Of a DNA stretch of 64,000 nt, positions 34,410-48,016 are shown piece by piece. The notes below the pieces were generated by a model. It was not told where the DNA came from. It ran no database searches and saw only the letters and a list, made by a program, of their open reading frames with translations. The DNA comes from Rhodobacter sp. TJ_12 (GTDB taxonomy: Bacteria > Pseudomonadota > Alphaproteobacteria > Rhodobacterales > Rhodobacteraceae). Both the position numbers and the translations under genes were made by a program. Where the stretch lies: contig NZ_NRRD01000010.1 in the NCBI RefSeq assembly GCF_020023995.1, forward strand, positions 37,791 to 101,790, in the 5' to 3' direction. How positions within the stretch are numbered: position 1 is the first letter of the stretch; the number at the start of each line of letters is the position of its first letter.

Positions 34410-35840
34410 ATGAATGCTCAGCCCAGAAAGACTTATGATGCCGGGGTCAAAGACTACCGCGCGACCTATTGGGAACCCAATTACACGGTGAAGGACACCG
34501 ATGTTATGGCGGTGTTCAAAGTGATCCCGCAAGCCGGGGTCAGCCGCGAAGAAGCCGCCGCCGCCGTGGCCGCCGAAAGTTCGACCGGCACGTGGACCAC
34601 GGTCTGGACCGACCTTCTGACCGACCTTGACCATTACAAGGGCCGCGCCTACCGCGTCGAAGATGTTCCGGGCCATGACGAGGCGTTTTATGCCTTCATC
34701 GCCTATCCGGCGGATCTGTTCGAAGAAGGCTCGGTCGTCAACGTCTTCACCTCGCTTGTGGGCAACGTCTTTGGCTTCAAAGCGGTGCGCGCGCTGCGGC
34801 TGGAAGATGTGCGCTTCCCGATTTGGTTCTTGAAAACCTGTTTCGGCCCGCCGCATGGCATTCAGGTCGAACGCGACAAGCTAGACAAATATGGCCGCCC
34901 GCTTTTGGGCTGCACGATCAAGCCCAAGCTTGGCCTGTCCGCCAAAAACTATGGCCGCGCCGTTTATGAATGCCTGCGCGGCGGGCTCGACTTCACGAAA
35001 GACGACGAAAACGTCAATTCGCAACCCTTCATGCGCTGGCGCGACCGGTTCCTGTTTTGCCAAGAGGCGATCAGCAAATCCGAAGCCGAAACCGGCGAGC
35101 GCAAGGGCCATTACATGAATGTCACCGCGCCCACGGTCGAAGACATGTTCCGCCGCGCCGAATTCGCCAAAGAGCTTGGCACGCCGATCATCATGTCGGA
35201 TTACATCACGCTTGGCTGGGCCGCGCATAATTCGCTGTCCAAATGGTGCCGGGAAAACGGGATGCTTTTGCACGTCCACCGCGCCATGCATGCCGTGATT
35301 GACCGCAACCCGAACCACGGCATCAATTTCCGGGTACTGGCGAAACTGCTTCGCCTTTTGGGCGGCGATCACCTGCATTCGGGCACCGTGGTTGGCAAGC
35401 TGGAGGGCGACCGCGCGGCCACCTTGGGGTGGATCGACCTTCTGCGCGACCGTTTTGTGGCCGAAGACCGCGAGCGGGGGATTTTCTTCGATCAAGATTG
35501 GGGCTCGATGCCCGGCGTCTTCCCGGTTGCTTCGGGGGGCATTCATGTCTGGCACATGCCTGCACTGGTTTCGATTTTCGGCAATGACTCGGTGTTGCAG
35601 TTCGGCGGTGGCACTTTGGGCCACCCCTGGGGCAATGCAGCGGGCGCGGCGGCGAACCGCGTGGCGCTAGAGGCCTGCGTGCAGGCCCGCAACGAAGGCC
35701 GCCAGCTTGAAAAAGAGGGCAAAGACATCCTGACCAAAGCCGCCCAGCACAGCCCCGAACTGAAAGTGGCGATGGAGACGTGGAAAGAGATCAAGTTCGA
35801 ATTCGACACGGTCGACAAGCTCGACGTGCAGCACCGCTGA
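34410..35840 (+). CDS. cbbL: RuBisCO large subunit, form I
   Basis: A 476-residue form I large subunit. The active-site loop [19 protein letters not shown] holds the carbamylated Lys, Asp and Glu; [13 protein letters not shown] and [11 protein letters not shown] are further catalytic motifs. The N-terminus [15 protein letters not shown] and the cbbLSQO order point to the IAq type without carboxysomes. It carboxylates RuBP. Start ATG at 34410 with GGAGGA nine bases upstream; a GTG three codons earlier overlaps that spacing. Confidence 0.97.
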   Translation: MNAQPRKTYDAGVKDYRATYWEPNYTVKDTDVMAVFKVIPQAGVSREEAAAAVAAESSTGTWTTVWTDLLTDLDHYKGRAYRVEDVPGHDEAFYAFIAYPADLFEEGSVVNVFTSLVGNVFGFKAVRALRLEDVRFPIWFLKTCFGPPHGIQVERDKLDKYGRPLLGCTIKPKLGLSAKNYGRAVYECLRGGLDFTKDDENVNSQPFMRWRDRFLFCQEAISKSEAETGERKGHYMNVTAPTVEDMFRRAEFAKELGTPIIMSDYITLGWAAHNSLSKWCRENGMLLHVHRAMHAVIDRNPNHGINFRVLAKLLRLLGGDHLHSGTVVGKLEGDRAATLGWIDLLRDRFVAEDRERGIFFDQDWGSMPGVFPVASGGIHVWHMPALVSIFGNDSVLQFGGGTLGHPWGNAAGAAANRVALEACVQARNEGRQLEKEGKDILTKAAQHSPELKVAMETWKEIKFEFDTVDKLDVQHR

Positions 35841-35856
35841 TCGCAAAGCCCCGCTC

Positions 35857-35905
35857 TTTTCGACGTTGTCCAAATATCCCGGGGGTCCGGGGGCAGCGCC
35901 CCCGG
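35857..35905 (+). repeat. Intergenic dispersed repeat, copy A, with GC hairpin
   Basis: In the cbbL-cbbS gap: TTCGACGTTGTCCAAATATC, CCGGGGGT, then an 8-bp hairpin CCGGGGGC/GCCCCCGG (35887-35894 with 35898-35905). Homologous to copies at 56474-56537, 56554-56613 and 63608-63672; the central part present in those is missing here. The hairpin may tune cbbL versus cbbS mRNA. Confidence 0.65.
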
Positions 35906-35930
35906 CTTGCCCGACCAAAAAGGAAAAACC

Positions 35931-36287
35931 ATGAGCACCGTTCAAGATTACCCCTCGCGCCTATCCACGCCCGAAAGCCGCAAGATGGGCACGTTTTCCT
36001 ACCTGCCGCCGATGGATGACGGCGAAATTCGCAAACAGGTGGACTGGATCGTGAAACACGGCTGGAACCCGGCGATCGAACATACAGAGCCCGAATTCGC
36101 CCGCAGCACCTACTGGTATATGTGGAAATTGCCGATGTTTGGCGAAAGCGATGTCGATGCCATCTTGGCAGAGTTGAAAGCCTGCCACGAGGCCAACCCC
36201 GGCCACCATGTCCGGCTGATCGGCTATGACAATTTCACCCAAAGCCAAGGCGCCAATATGGTCGTCTATCGCGGCGCCGCCGTGTGA
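35931..36287 (+). CDS. cbbS: RuBisCO small subunit, form I
   Basis: A 118-residue small subunit: [19 protein letters not shown] near the N-terminus, [12 protein letters not shown] and [11 protein letters not shown] are conserved. It assembles with CbbL as L8S8. It lies 90 bp after cbbL with a repeat element between; AAGGAA precedes the ATG. Confidence 0.96.
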   Translation: MSTVQDYPSRLSTPESRKMGTFSYLPPMDDGEIRKQVDWIVKHGWNPAIEHTEPEFARSTYWYMWKLPMFGESDVDAILAELKACHEANPGHHVRLIGYDNFTQSQGANMVVYRGAAV

Positions 36288-36341
36288 AGCGACGTGCCAA
36301 GTGGTCCGCCCCCCGGCGGGCCGCACAGCGGGGAGGATGCG

Positions 36342-37145
36342 ATGAAAGACATGATCGAAAACCATCTGGTTGCGGCAGAGCCGTGGTATCGGCCGGTCGC
36401 AGATGAGGTCGCGCTGTTTCAGGCCGCCTATGCCGCGCGGATGCCGGTGATGCTCAAAGGCCCGACCGGCTGCGGCAAAACCCGGTTTGTCGAGCATATG
36501 GCGTGGCGTCTGGGCAAGCCGCTTGTCACCGTGGCGTGCAACGAAGACATGACCGCCTCGGACCTTGTCGGGCGGTTCTTGCTCGATGCCAATGGCACCC
36601 GCTGGCAGGACGGTCCGCTTGCCTTTGCGGCGCGCCATGGTGCGATTTGCTATCTGGATGAGGTGGTCGAGGCGCGCCAAGACACGACCGTTGCGATCCA
36701 CCCGCTGACCGATGGCCGCCGCGTGCTGCCGTTGGAAAAGAAAGGCGAATTGCTCAAGGCGCATCCCGATTTTCATCTCGTGATCAGCTATAACCCCGGC
36801 TACCAATCGCTGATGAAAGACCTCAAGCAATCCACCAAGCAACGCTTTGGTGCGCTGGATTTTGCGTGGCCCGAAGCTGCGGTGGAGGTTGAGATCGTCG
36901 CCCATGAGGCGGGGGTGGCGGAAGACACCGCCCAAAAACTGGTCGAGATCGGGGCCCGCGCGCGCAACCTAAAGGGCCACGGGCTGGATGAGGGCGTCTC
37001 GACCCGGATGCTGGTGCATGCGGGGCAACTCATCGCCCAAGGCGTGGCCCCGGTGGCCGCCTGCACCATGGCGATCACCCGTCCGATCACCGACGATATG
37101 GATATGCGCGATGCCCTTGATGCAGCCGTTGCCACCTTCTTCTGA
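36342..37145 (+). CDS. cbbQ: RuBisCO activase component CbbQ
   Basis: A 267-residue MoxR-type AAA+ ATPase: Walker A GPTGCGKT (about 40-47), Walker [11 protein letters not shown], and the C-terminal CbbQ domain. With CbbO it removes inhibitory sugar phosphates from RuBisCO. The ATG at 36342 follows GGGGAGG; 54 bp after cbbS. Confidence 0.95.
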   Translation: MKDMIENHLVAAEPWYRPVADEVALFQAAYAARMPVMLKGPTGCGKTRFVEHMAWRLGKPLVTVACNEDMTASDLVGRFLLDANGTRWQDGPLAFAARHGAICYLDEVVEARQDTTVAIHPLTDGRRVLPLEKKGELLKAHPDFHLVISYNPGYQSLMKDLKQSTKQRFGALDFAWPEAAVEVEIVAHEAGVAEDTAQKLVEIGARARNLKGHGLDEGVSTRMLVHAGQLIAQGVAPVAACTMAITRPITDDMDMRDALDAAVATFF

Positions 37146-39441
37146 AAGCCCCACCTCCCCGGGCTGCGAGGGCCTTCCTGCCGAGCATGCAGGCCTTCCC
37201 TTCTCGCTGCCTGATGCGGCGGCGAAGGCCCTCGTTCAAATGCTGCCGGAGGCACGGCGGCGGCTTTCGCCCCGCGGGCTTGATACATGGCTGCGCGGAA
37301 TCGAGGCGCTTCATCAAATGGGGCGCGGCGCGGGGCCGATTGCGGCTTACGCCACGGCCATGCCGCAGGTCGCCCGCGATCTGGGCGAAGACGTTCTGGC
37401 CGAAACCACCACCGCCTGCCTTGGCTTTGCCTCGCGCACCTCTGGCGCGGTGATCGAGCGGATCTTGGAAACTGCACCCTTGGCGGCGCGACGGTTGGGC
37501 GATGCGGGGCTGTTTTTGGCCTATTTGCGGTTCTTGGAACATGTGCTGGCCCGTGCGCCGCGCGCGATCCGCCCGATGCTGGAGCATTTGGGCGAGCTGT
37601 TCGATGTGCTCACGCTTGGCGGTCTGCGCCGTTGGGCCGAGTGGGGGATCGAGGCACATCGCACCGATCCCCCCGCGCTAGAGGCTTATTTTTCGCTCGG
37701 CTCGGACGCCGCCAAAGCGGTGCTCCAATCGGAGCGCAAAGGCGTGTTGCTGGTCGATGTGCAGCGGCGCTTGGGCATGTATCTGCGCGCGCTTTGGGGG
37801 CGTGATTTCGTTTTGGTGCCGACGGCGGGCGATTATGAAACCCGTGCCGGGCTGCGCCCCTTTGCCGAAAACCGTAGGATGCATCTCCCCGATGCCTTGG
37901 ACGATTGGCAGGGCGCACCGGGGCTTGATCTTTATCGCGCGCAAGTCGCACATCTGGCGGCGCATTTGGCCGTTTTGCGCGCGCCGATTTTGGCCGAAGG
38001 GCTGGGCGCGCTGGATCTTGCCTGCATCGGGTTGATCGAAGACGCACGCGCCGAAGCGCTGGCAATCCGCCGCTTCCCAAACCTGCGCGGGCTTTGGGCG
38101 CGGTTTCATAGCCAAACCGGAACCGGCATTGCCGGGGTCTTTGATCGGCTTGCCCGCGTGCTGCTGACAGGCACCGCAGAAGACGACCTGTCAAGCTGGG
38201 TTCTGGCGCAGTTCAACGCGCTGGATTTGCACGAGCCAGAGGCCACGCGGGCGCTTGGCCTGGCGCTTGCAAATCGGCTGCACAACCAGCCCTATTCCAC
38301 GCATCGCGATCAGCCCTCGTGCCCCTATCGCTGTGACAACCGCGTGCTTTGGGAATTTGACGAGATCGACTGGGAAGTTCTTACCGCGCCCGCGCAAACC
38401 CGCCGCTATGTCTCGGTCAGCGAGATGGTGAATGAGGTGGAGGTCGAAACCGCAGGCGAAGATGCGCAAGAAATCTGGGTGCAATCGGCCGAGTTTTTTG
38501 ACGATGATGGCACCAGTTTCAATGCGCGCGAAGGCAAGCCCGCGCTCGCGCCGCCGGTGCTGTATGAAGAGTTCGACCACCGCCTGCAGATGACCCGCCC
38601 CGCTTGGGCGACCCTGCGCGAGATGCGCCCCAAAGCGGGCAACCCGGCGACGGCCGAGGCGATTTTGGAGACCCATCGCAAAACCTCGGACAGGCTGCGG
38701 CATTTGCTGGAGGCCATGCGCCCGCAAGGCACGCAGCGCATCCGCAAGTTGGAAGATGGCGACGAGATCGACCTAGAAGCCGCAATCCGCGCGGTGAGCG
38801 ATATCCGCATGGGGCGCGAGCCCGACCCGCGCGTGATGATGCGGGTGATCCGCAAAACCCGCGACACCGCTGTTTTGGTGCTGCTTGATCTGTCTGAATC
38901 CACCAATGACCCCGCGCCGGGCGGTGAAACGGTGTTGAGCCTCACCCAATCCGCCTGTCTGATCCTGTCGCAAGCGATCGACCGGGTGGGCGACCGCTTC
39001 GCGATCCATGGCTTTCAGTCGGATGGGCGCGAGAATGTGTTTTACACCCGGCTCAAGGATTTCGACACGCCTTGGGGGGCTGCCCCCAAGGCGCGGATCA
39101 TGGGGGCAGAGGGCAAGCTTTCCACCCGTATGGGCACGGCGCTCCGGCACGCCACGGCGGAACTGTCGCGCCTCAAAGCCAACCGCAAACTACTGTTGGT
39201 GCTGACCGATGGCGCCCCTTCTGACATTGACGTGCGCGACCCGCATTACCTGCGCGCCGATGCCCGCGCGGCGGTTGAGGCGGCGCGGCGCGTGGGTGTG
39301 ACGCCCTTTTGCCTGACGCTTGATCCTGGGGCCGATGCCTATGCGGGGCGCATTTTCGGGGCGCAAAATGTGCAGGTGTTGGAAAAGGTCGAACGGTTGC
39401 CCGAGCGGCTCCCCCTGCTTTACGCGGCGCTGACCTGCTAG
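37111..39441 (+). CDS. cbbO: RuBisCO activase adaptor CbbO
   Basis: About 776 residues: a large helical N-terminal region and a C-terminal von Willebrand A domain with the MIDAS motif DLSES (in [13 protein letters not shown]) and [12 protein letters not shown]. CbbO binds RuBisCO and couples it to CbbQ hexamers. The start is uncertain: ATG at 37111 or 37120, both overlapping the end of cbbQ by about 26-35 bp. Confidence 0.92.
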   Translation: MPLMQPLPPSSESPTSPGCEGLPAEHAGLPFSLPDAAAKALVQMLPEARRRLSPRGLDTWLRGIEALHQMGRGAGPIAAYATAMPQVARDLGEDVLAETTTACLGFASRTSGAVIERILETAPLAARRLGDAGLFLAYLRFLEHVLARAPRAIRPMLEHLGELFDVLTLGGLRRWAEWGIEAHRTDPPALEAYFSLGSDAAKAVLQSERKGVLLVDVQRRLGMYLRALWGRDFVLVPTAGDYETRAGLRPFAENRRMHLPDALDDWQGAPGLDLYRAQVAHLAAHLAVLRAPILAEGLGALDLACIGLIEDARAEALAIRRFPNLRGLWARFHSQTGTGIAGVFDRLARVLLTGTAEDDLSSWVLAQFNALDLHEPEATRALGLALANRLHNQPYSTHRDQPSCPYRCDNRVLWEFDEIDWEVLTAPAQTRRYVSVSEMVNEVEVETAGEDAQEIWVQSAEFFDDDGTSFNAREGKPALAPPVLYEEFDHRLQMTRPAWATLREMRPKAGNPATAEAILETHRKTSDRLRHLLEAMRPQGTQRIRKLEDGDEIDLEAAIRAVSDIRMGREPDPRVMMRVIRKTRDTAVLVLLDLSESTNDPAPGGETVLSLTQSACLILSQAIDRVGDRFAIHGFQSDGRENVFYTRLKDFDTPWGAAPKARIMGAEGKLSTRMGTALRHATAELSRLKANRKLLLVLTDGAPSDIDVRDPHYLRADARAAVEAARRVGVTPFCLTLDPGADAYAGRIFGAQNVQVLEKVERLPERLPLLYAALTC

Positions 39442-39518
39442 CGCTTGCAATCGCCTTCGCACGGGTCTTTCATCGCCTTGGGCAGCCCCGATACGGCACC
39501 CGAAAGCGAGGAAGAACC

Positions 39519-39953
39519 ATGCTCAAGAACATCGACCCGATCCTGACGGCAGACCTGCTTTATACGCTGCGCGCGATGGGCCACGGCGACGAGATCGTCA
39601 TTGTGGATGCCAACTTTCCGGCGGAAAGCTGCGCGCAAGAACTGATCCGCATGCCCGGGCTGAGCGCCACGCAGGTGATGGATGCGATCTTGTCGGTGAT
39701 GCCGCTGGATGACTTTGTGCCCGAAGCGGCTTTCCATATGGAGGTCGTGGGCGAGCCCGATGCCGAACAACCGATTTTCGCTGATTTCCGCGAAATTTTG
39801 GCCAAGCACGAAGGGCCAGAGGCGAAACTGGGCCGGGTTGAACGGTTCGATTTTTATGACCGCTCGAAAAAAGCCTTTGCCATCATCGCCACCGGCGAAA
39901 CCCGGCTTTACGGCTGCCTGATCTTGAAAAAAGGCGTGATCCGGCCCGCCTGA
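39519..39953 (+). CDS. RbsD/FucU family sugar mutarotase
   Basis: A 144-residue FucU-type protein: LKNIDPILTADLLYTLRAMG at the N-terminus, with the conserved catalytic region GHGDEIVIVDANFP and the C-terminal ATGETRLYGCLIL. It interconverts sugar anomers before isomerase or kinase. It follows cbbO by 77 bp on the same strand and ends next to the convergent transketolase genes; its likely partner is the isomerase at 41867-43333. GAGGAAG precedes the ATG. Confidence 0.9.
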   Translation: MLKNIDPILTADLLYTLRAMGHGDEIVIVDANFPAESCAQELIRMPGLSATQVMDAILSVMPLDDFVPEAAFHMEVVGEPDAEQPIFADFREILAKHEGPEAKLGRVERFDFYDRSKKAFAIIATGETRLYGCLILKKGVIRPA

Positions 39954-39956
39954 GGC

Positions 39957-39995
39957 AAAAAACAAGACCGCCCGCCCCGGGAGGGAGGCGGGCGG
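39957..39995 (-). terminator. Terminator for the transketolase operon, possibly bidirectional
   Basis: A perfect 9-bp stem CCGCCCGCC/GGCGGGCGG (39968-39976 with 39987-39995, 10-nt loop). On the minus strand it is followed by TCTTGTTTTTT (39967-39957). It separates the convergent fucU-type and transketolase genes. Confidence 0.65.
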
Positions 39996-40069
39996 CTGGT
40001 TGGGCCCCGGCGCAACGGGGAGGAGGGTGTTCCGCCAAGGTCTACCGCGCGATCTGTCCGCGCGATTTC

Positions 40070-41031
40070 TTAGGCCGTGACGCGGGCCAGCACTTTGCGC
40101 ACCGCCGCGCAAATGCCGGGCACCGACAGCCCGTATTCTTCAAACAGCCATTCGGTGGAGCCGGTCGGCACAAAGCCCGGGAACCCCAGCCGTTCGACCG
40201 GCACCGGGCATTCGCCTGCGGTCAATTCGGCCACAGCCCCGCCCAAGCCGCCCCGGACCGAGGCTTCTTCGACCGTGACAATCGCCCCGGTTTCGCGCGC
40301 CGCAGCCAGAACGGCTGCCTCATCAAGCGGATTGATCGTTGCCATGTTCAGAACCCTCACCGAAAGCCCTTTGTCTGCCAGCCGGTCGGCCGCCTCGGCC
40401 GCCAGATGCACCGTGGTGCCACAAGCGATCACGGTCACATCCTCGCCCGAACGCACCAGTTCTGCCTTGCCCGGCGTAAAGACCCGACCCACGATATCCA
40501 GATCGGGCACCGGCATCCGCGACAGCCGCAGATAGACCGGCCCTTGATGCGCGGCGGCCCATTTCACCGCCTCGGCGGTTTCCCAAGCATCGGCGGGCGC
40601 GATCACCGTGATATTGGTGAGCGGACGCAACCAAGCAAAGTCTTCGATCGAATGGTGCGTTGCGCCCAACTCGCCATAGGCCACGCCGGAGGATTGGCCC
40701 ACAAGTTTGACGTTGAAATTGGCGTAAGCCACATCGGCCTTCACCTGTTCAAGCGAGCGCCCGGTCAAGAAGCACGAGGCCGCCGAAACAAAGGGAATAC
40801 GCCCGCCATTTGCAAGACCGGCCCCCACACCGACCATCAACTGTTCGGCAATGCCGACATTGATCAGCCGGTCGGGGAATTTCTTTTGAAACCCGCCCAG
40901 TTTCGACGAGCCGGTGGAATCGTTTACCACCGCCACGATGCGTTCGTCTTCCGCCGCCAGCGCTTCGAGCGTTTCCACCCAAGCGTTGCGGCAATCGTGC
41001 AGGCGGGGGGTGGGGCTGCCATCATGTGCCA

Positions 41032-41032
<1 letters not shown>
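40070..41032 (-). CDS. Transketolase-like, C-terminal subunit
   Basis: A 320-residue protein with the PYR domain and C-terminal domain of transketolase: LINVGIAEQLMVGVGAGLA with the catalytic Glu, GATHHSIEDFAWLRPLTNI, and the late EEASVRGGLGG. Together with the next gene it forms one split transketolase. The ATG overlaps the stop of the N-terminal subunit as ATGA. Likely substrate is the ketose made by the adjacent isomerase. Confidence 0.92.
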
Positions 41033-44635
<3,603 letters not shown>

Positions 44636-44648
44636 TCCGCTGAAACGA

Positions 44649-44676
44649 CCGGCGCGCCAACCCCTTGGCGCGCCGG
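44649..44676 (+). terminator. 12-bp perfect hairpin after the binding-protein gene
   Basis: CCGGCGCGCCAA and TTGGCGCGCCGG pair perfectly around a CCCC loop, 13 bp after the stop codon. There is no U-tract, so it more likely protects the 3' end of the binding-protein mRNA or partly terminates than stops the operon. Confidence 0.6.
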
Positions 44677-44696
44677 AGTCTACCGGGACCAAGGCC

Positions 44697-45344
44697 ATGA
44701 AATTTGTTACCGTGACAGCCCTGTGCCTGGCGTCAGCCATGGCACTTTCGGGCTGCAAGATCGTGCCTGACACGGCTGAAGACGATGCCACCCCCGCGGC
44801 CGATGCCAGCGGCGACGCGGCGCGGATCGAAACCCTTTTGGCCGCAAGCTACGACGCCAAGCTGCTGCCGCATATCACCGCCAAGGCGCAATCGGTCACC
44901 AGCTTGCGCGGCCAGCTTGCCGCTGATTTTGCTGCGGCTGCCGCCGAACATGGCGCCTCGGGCGCGGGGGCCGGTGCGCCGGTGAACTTTGCGCTTGCCG
45001 ATACCGGCACTGTGGTCGCCACCAAATTGGACAGCCGCGCCCGCACGCTGGATCTGGATGTCGATGCCGATGGCACGGCGGATGTCGTGTTGCAGCTTGG
45101 CCCCGTGGTGCGCGGCTCTGCACTGCGCGATGTGGCGCCGCAGCTTTACGACTTCACCTCGTTCCGCGACCAGATCGAATTTGCGAAACTGGGCCGCGCG
45201 CTCAATGACCGCGCCTCGGGCGGCCTTGTGATCCCCGAAGGCGATCTGATGGGCGCCACGGTTGGCTTTACCGGGGTTGTGCCGCTGAAATCCGCCAAGG
45301 ACAAATGGCTTGTGACGCCGGTTGCGATTGAGGTGACGCCATGA
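44697..45344 (+). CDS. DUF2291 family lipoprotein
   Basis: A 215-residue lipoprotein: signal peptide with lipobox LSGC (Cys20), then an acidic linker and a DUF2291-type domain. Such proteins sit between binding protein and ATPase genes in sugar ABC operons; function unknown, perhaps substrate capture or transporter assembly at the membrane. The gene ends in an ATGA overlap with the ATPase. Confidence 0.82.
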   Translation: MKFVTVTALCLASAMALSGCKIVPDTAEDDATPAADASGDAARIETLLAASYDAKLLPHITAKAQSVTSLRGQLAADFAAAAAEHGASGAGAGAPVNFALADTGTVVATKLDSRARTLDLDVDADGTADVVLQLGPVVRGSALRDVAPQLYDFTSFRDQIEFAKLGRALNDRASGGLVIPEGDLMGATVGFTGVVPLKSAKDKWLVTPVAIEVTP

Positions 45345-46876
45345 CAGAGGCGCACCCGATCGGGCTGTCGATCCGGGGCGGCGTCAAGGTTTACCCGGGC
45401 ACCCGCGCGCTTAAAGGCGTGGACTTCGACCTGCGCATGGGCGCGGTCAATGTGCTGGTGGGCGAAAATGGTGCCGGCAAATCGACCCTGATGAAACTGA
45501 TCGCGGGCGTGGAAGAGATGACCGAGGGCGTCATCACCATGAATGGCCGCGAAATGCATTTCCGCGACAAGGCCGATGCGGTCGCGGCGGGCATTGGCAT
45601 CGTGTTTCAGGAGTTGAACCTGTTTCCCAACCTAAGCGTGGCGGAAAATATCTTTATCGGCCATGAACGCACCCGCGCGGGCATCGATATCGATACCGAC
45701 ACCCAGCGCGAAGAAGCCCGCAAGCTGATGGAGCGTTTGGAACAGCCCATCGATCCCGATACGATCTTGGGCACTTTGCGCATCGGCCAGCAGCAGATTG
45801 TCGAAATTGCCAAGGCGCTGGCGCTTGAGGCGAAAATCCTGATCTTGGATGAGCCCACCTCGGCGCTATCGGCCGCCGAGGTCGAGGTGCTGTTTCGGGT
45901 GATTGATGAGTTGAAAGCCCAAGGCGTGGGGATCGTTTATATCTCGCACCGGCTCGAAGAACTGATCCGGGTGGGCGATTACATCACCGTGCTGCGTGAC
46001 GGCACGATCACCGGCGCGCGCTCGATGGAGGGCGTGGATATTCCGTGGATCGTGCAGGCGATGATCGGCTCGTCGTCGAAAGAATATGGCCGGACCGAAG
46101 TGACCGAATTCGGCCCCGAGATTTTCCGCGCCGAAGACATCACGCTACCCCGCACCGGCGGCGGCTACACGGTCGACCATGTGTCGCTGTCGATCCGCGC
46201 GGGCGAGATTGTCGGGCTTTACGGGCTGATGGGCGCGGGCCGGTCAGAGTTTCTGGAATGCGTGATGGCGCAGCACCCGCATTCGACCGGCAAATTCTGG
46301 GTCGAGGGCAAGCCGCTTGTCGAACGGGATGTGCCGGGCCGGATTGCGCGTGGCATCGCCCTGATCCCCGAAGATCGCAAACGCGACGGGCTTATCCAGA
46401 TCATGGCGATCCGCGAAAACCTGACGCTGTCCTCGCTGCCCGCCTTCACCAAGCTGTTCCACCTCAACCTCAAACAAGAGGCGGAGCGGGCGCGCGACTT
46501 TATCAAACGCCTGACGATCAAAGTTGCCAGCCCGGAAAACCCGGTTTCGTCGCTGTCGGGCGGCAACCAGCAAAAGGTGGTGATCGGCAAGGCGCTGATG
46601 ACCGGGCCGAAGGTGCTATTGATGGATGAACCCTCGCGGGGCATCGACATTGGCGCCAAGGCCGAGGTCTTCCGCACCATGCGCCGCCTTGCCGCCGAGG
46701 GCTTGGGCATTTTGTTCGTCACCTCTGACCTTGATGAGGTGCTTGCCCTGTCCGACCGTATCATTGTCATGGCGCAAGGCCGTGTGACAGGCGAATTCCC
46801 TGCGGGCACCGATGCCGCGCAGGTGATTTCCGCCACCACGCCCAATGCGCAAGTTCCGAAGGAAGCCGCCGAATGA
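45341..46876 (+). CDS. Sugar ABC transporter ATP-binding protein (RbsA/MglA type)
   Basis: A 511-residue protein with two ABC domains. The N-terminal domain has Walker A GENGAGKST (about 45-53) and Walker B LILDEPTSALS; the second has the signature LSGGNQQKVVIGKAL and LLMDEPSRGIDIG, with a degenerate Walker A as usual for the family. It powers sugar import. ATGA overlaps on both sides. Confidence 0.95.
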   Translation: MTEAHPIGLSIRGGVKVYPGTRALKGVDFDLRMGAVNVLVGENGAGKSTLMKLIAGVEEMTEGVITMNGREMHFRDKADAVAAGIGIVFQELNLFPNLSVAENIFIGHERTRAGIDIDTDTQREEARKLMERLEQPIDPDTILGTLRIGQQQIVEIAKALALEAKILILDEPTSALSAAEVEVLFRVIDELKAQGVGIVYISHRLEELIRVGDYITVLRDGTITGARSMEGVDIPWIVQAMIGSSSKEYGRTEVTEFGPEIFRAEDITLPRTGGGYTVDHVSLSIRAGEIVGLYGLMGAGRSEFLECVMAQHPHSTGKFWVEGKPLVERDVPGRIARGIALIPEDRKRDGLIQIMAIRENLTLSSLPAFTKLFHLNLKQEAERARDFIKRLTIKVASPENPVSSLSGGNQQKVVIGKALMTGPKVLLMDEPSRGIDIGAKAEVFRTMRRLAAEGLGILFVTSDLDEVLALSDRIIVMAQGRVTGEFPAGTDAAQVISATTPNAQVPKEAAE

Positions 46877-47931
46877 CCGCCGTTCCCGCCCCGAAAGCCG
46901 CGCAAGGATCGTCGATCCTGCTGACGTTCTTGCAAGCCCGCACCTATGTGGCGCTGATCTTGGTGTTTGGCTATTTCGCGATCATGGCGCCGAATTTCCT
47001 GTCGGTCGCCAATACGGTGATCGTGGCCAAACACGCCGCACTGACCGCGCTGTTGGCCATTGGCATGACCTTTGTCATCATCACCGGCGGGATCGACCTG
47101 TCGGTCGGCTCCACCGTCGGGCTGACAGGCATGGTCTCTGGCTGGCTGATCTTGTACGGCATCGACCCCGGCCTAGGCTGGTCGATCCAGTTCAATACCG
47201 TTGAAATTGCCCTTTTGGTGATGTGTGTGGGCATGTTTGTCGGCTGGATAAACGGGATATTGGTCACAAAGCTAAATGTGGCACCATTCATCGCCACACT
47301 TGGGATGCTGTATATCGCACGGGGCGTGGCGCTGTTGTCCTCGGGCGGGCGCACCTTCCCGAACCTGTCGGGCAACCCCGAATATGGCTCTCATACCTTC
47401 CCGATGATCGGCGCAGGCACCTTTTTGGGGCTGCCGATCCTGATCTGGATGCTGATCGTGGTGGGGCTGATCGCGGCCTATATTGCCAAACGCACGCCTT
47501 TGGGCCGCCATATCTATGCGGTGGGCGGTAATGAACGCGGCGCGGCGCTGTCGGGCGTGAAAGTCGACCGGGTGAAGATTTTTGTCTACATGTTCTCGGG
47601 CTTTTGTGCGGCGCTTGTGGGGCTTATCATTGCCTCGCAACTCAAGGCTTCGCACCCCGCCACGGGCGAGATGTTCGAGCTTAACGCCATCGCCGCCGCC
47701 GTTCTGGGGGGCACCTCGCTTTCCGGCGGGCGCGGCAAAATCTCGGGCACGATTGTCGGGGCTTTTGTAATCTCGATCTTGGTCGATGGTCTGGTGATGA
47801 TGGGCGTCTCGTCCTTCTGGCAAACCGTCATCAAGGGGCTGGTGATTGTCGCCGCCGTGGTGATCGACCAAGCGCAAAGCAAGCTGCAAGCGCGCGTGGC
47901 GCTTCAACAAGAAGCGGCGGCGGGGCGCTGA
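46873..47931 (+). CDS. Sugar ABC transporter permease (RbsC type)
   Basis: A 352-residue inner-membrane permease with about 10 helices. ITGGIDLSVGSTVGL and FIATLGMLYIARG are hallmarks, as is the late VLGGTSLSGGRG. Last transport gene of the operon. Confidence 0.95.
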   Translation: MTAVPAPKAAQGSSILLTFLQARTYVALILVFGYFAIMAPNFLSVANTVIVAKHAALTALLAIGMTFVIITGGIDLSVGSTVGLTGMVSGWLILYGIDPGLGWSIQFNTVEIALLVMCVGMFVGWINGILVTKLNVAPFIATLGMLYIARGVALLSSGGRTFPNLSGNPEYGSHTFPMIGAGTFLGLPILIWMLIVVGLIAAYIAKRTPLGRHIYAVGGNERGAALSGVKVDRVKIFVYMFSGFCAALVGLIIASQLKASHPATGEMFELNAIAAAVLGGTSLSGGRGKISGTIVGAFVISILVDGLVMMGVSSFWQTVIKGLVIVAAVVIDQAQSKLQARVALQQEAAAGR

Positions 47932-47946
47932 TACGCCCCGTTGACC

Positions 47947-47982
47947 GGGTCGGCCCTTCCCGCTTAGGGCTAGGACCGACCC
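47947..47982 (+). terminator. Stem-loop after the permease gene
   Basis: GGGTCGG (47947-47953) pairs with CCGACCC (47976-47982) around a loop that can itself fold through CCC/GGG. No strong U-tract follows, so termination is uncertain. Confidence 0.35.
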
Positions 47983-47987
47983 AATCC

Positions 47988-47999
47988 TTATAGCTATAA
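47988..47999. promoter_or_regulatory. Palindrome TTATAGCTATAA before the DeoR gene
   Basis: A perfect 12-bp palindrome, 17 bp upstream of the GTG start of the DeoR gene. It may be an autoregulatory operator or part of a -10 region. Confidence 0.4.
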
Positions 48000-48016
48000 C
48001 CTCCAAAGGCGCTTCC

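Noticed and set aside
34410..39441. Carboxysome-associated RuBisCO
   Set aside because: No shell protein, CsoS2 or carbonic anhydrase genes follow cbbLS; cbbQO follow directly, as in the IAq type.
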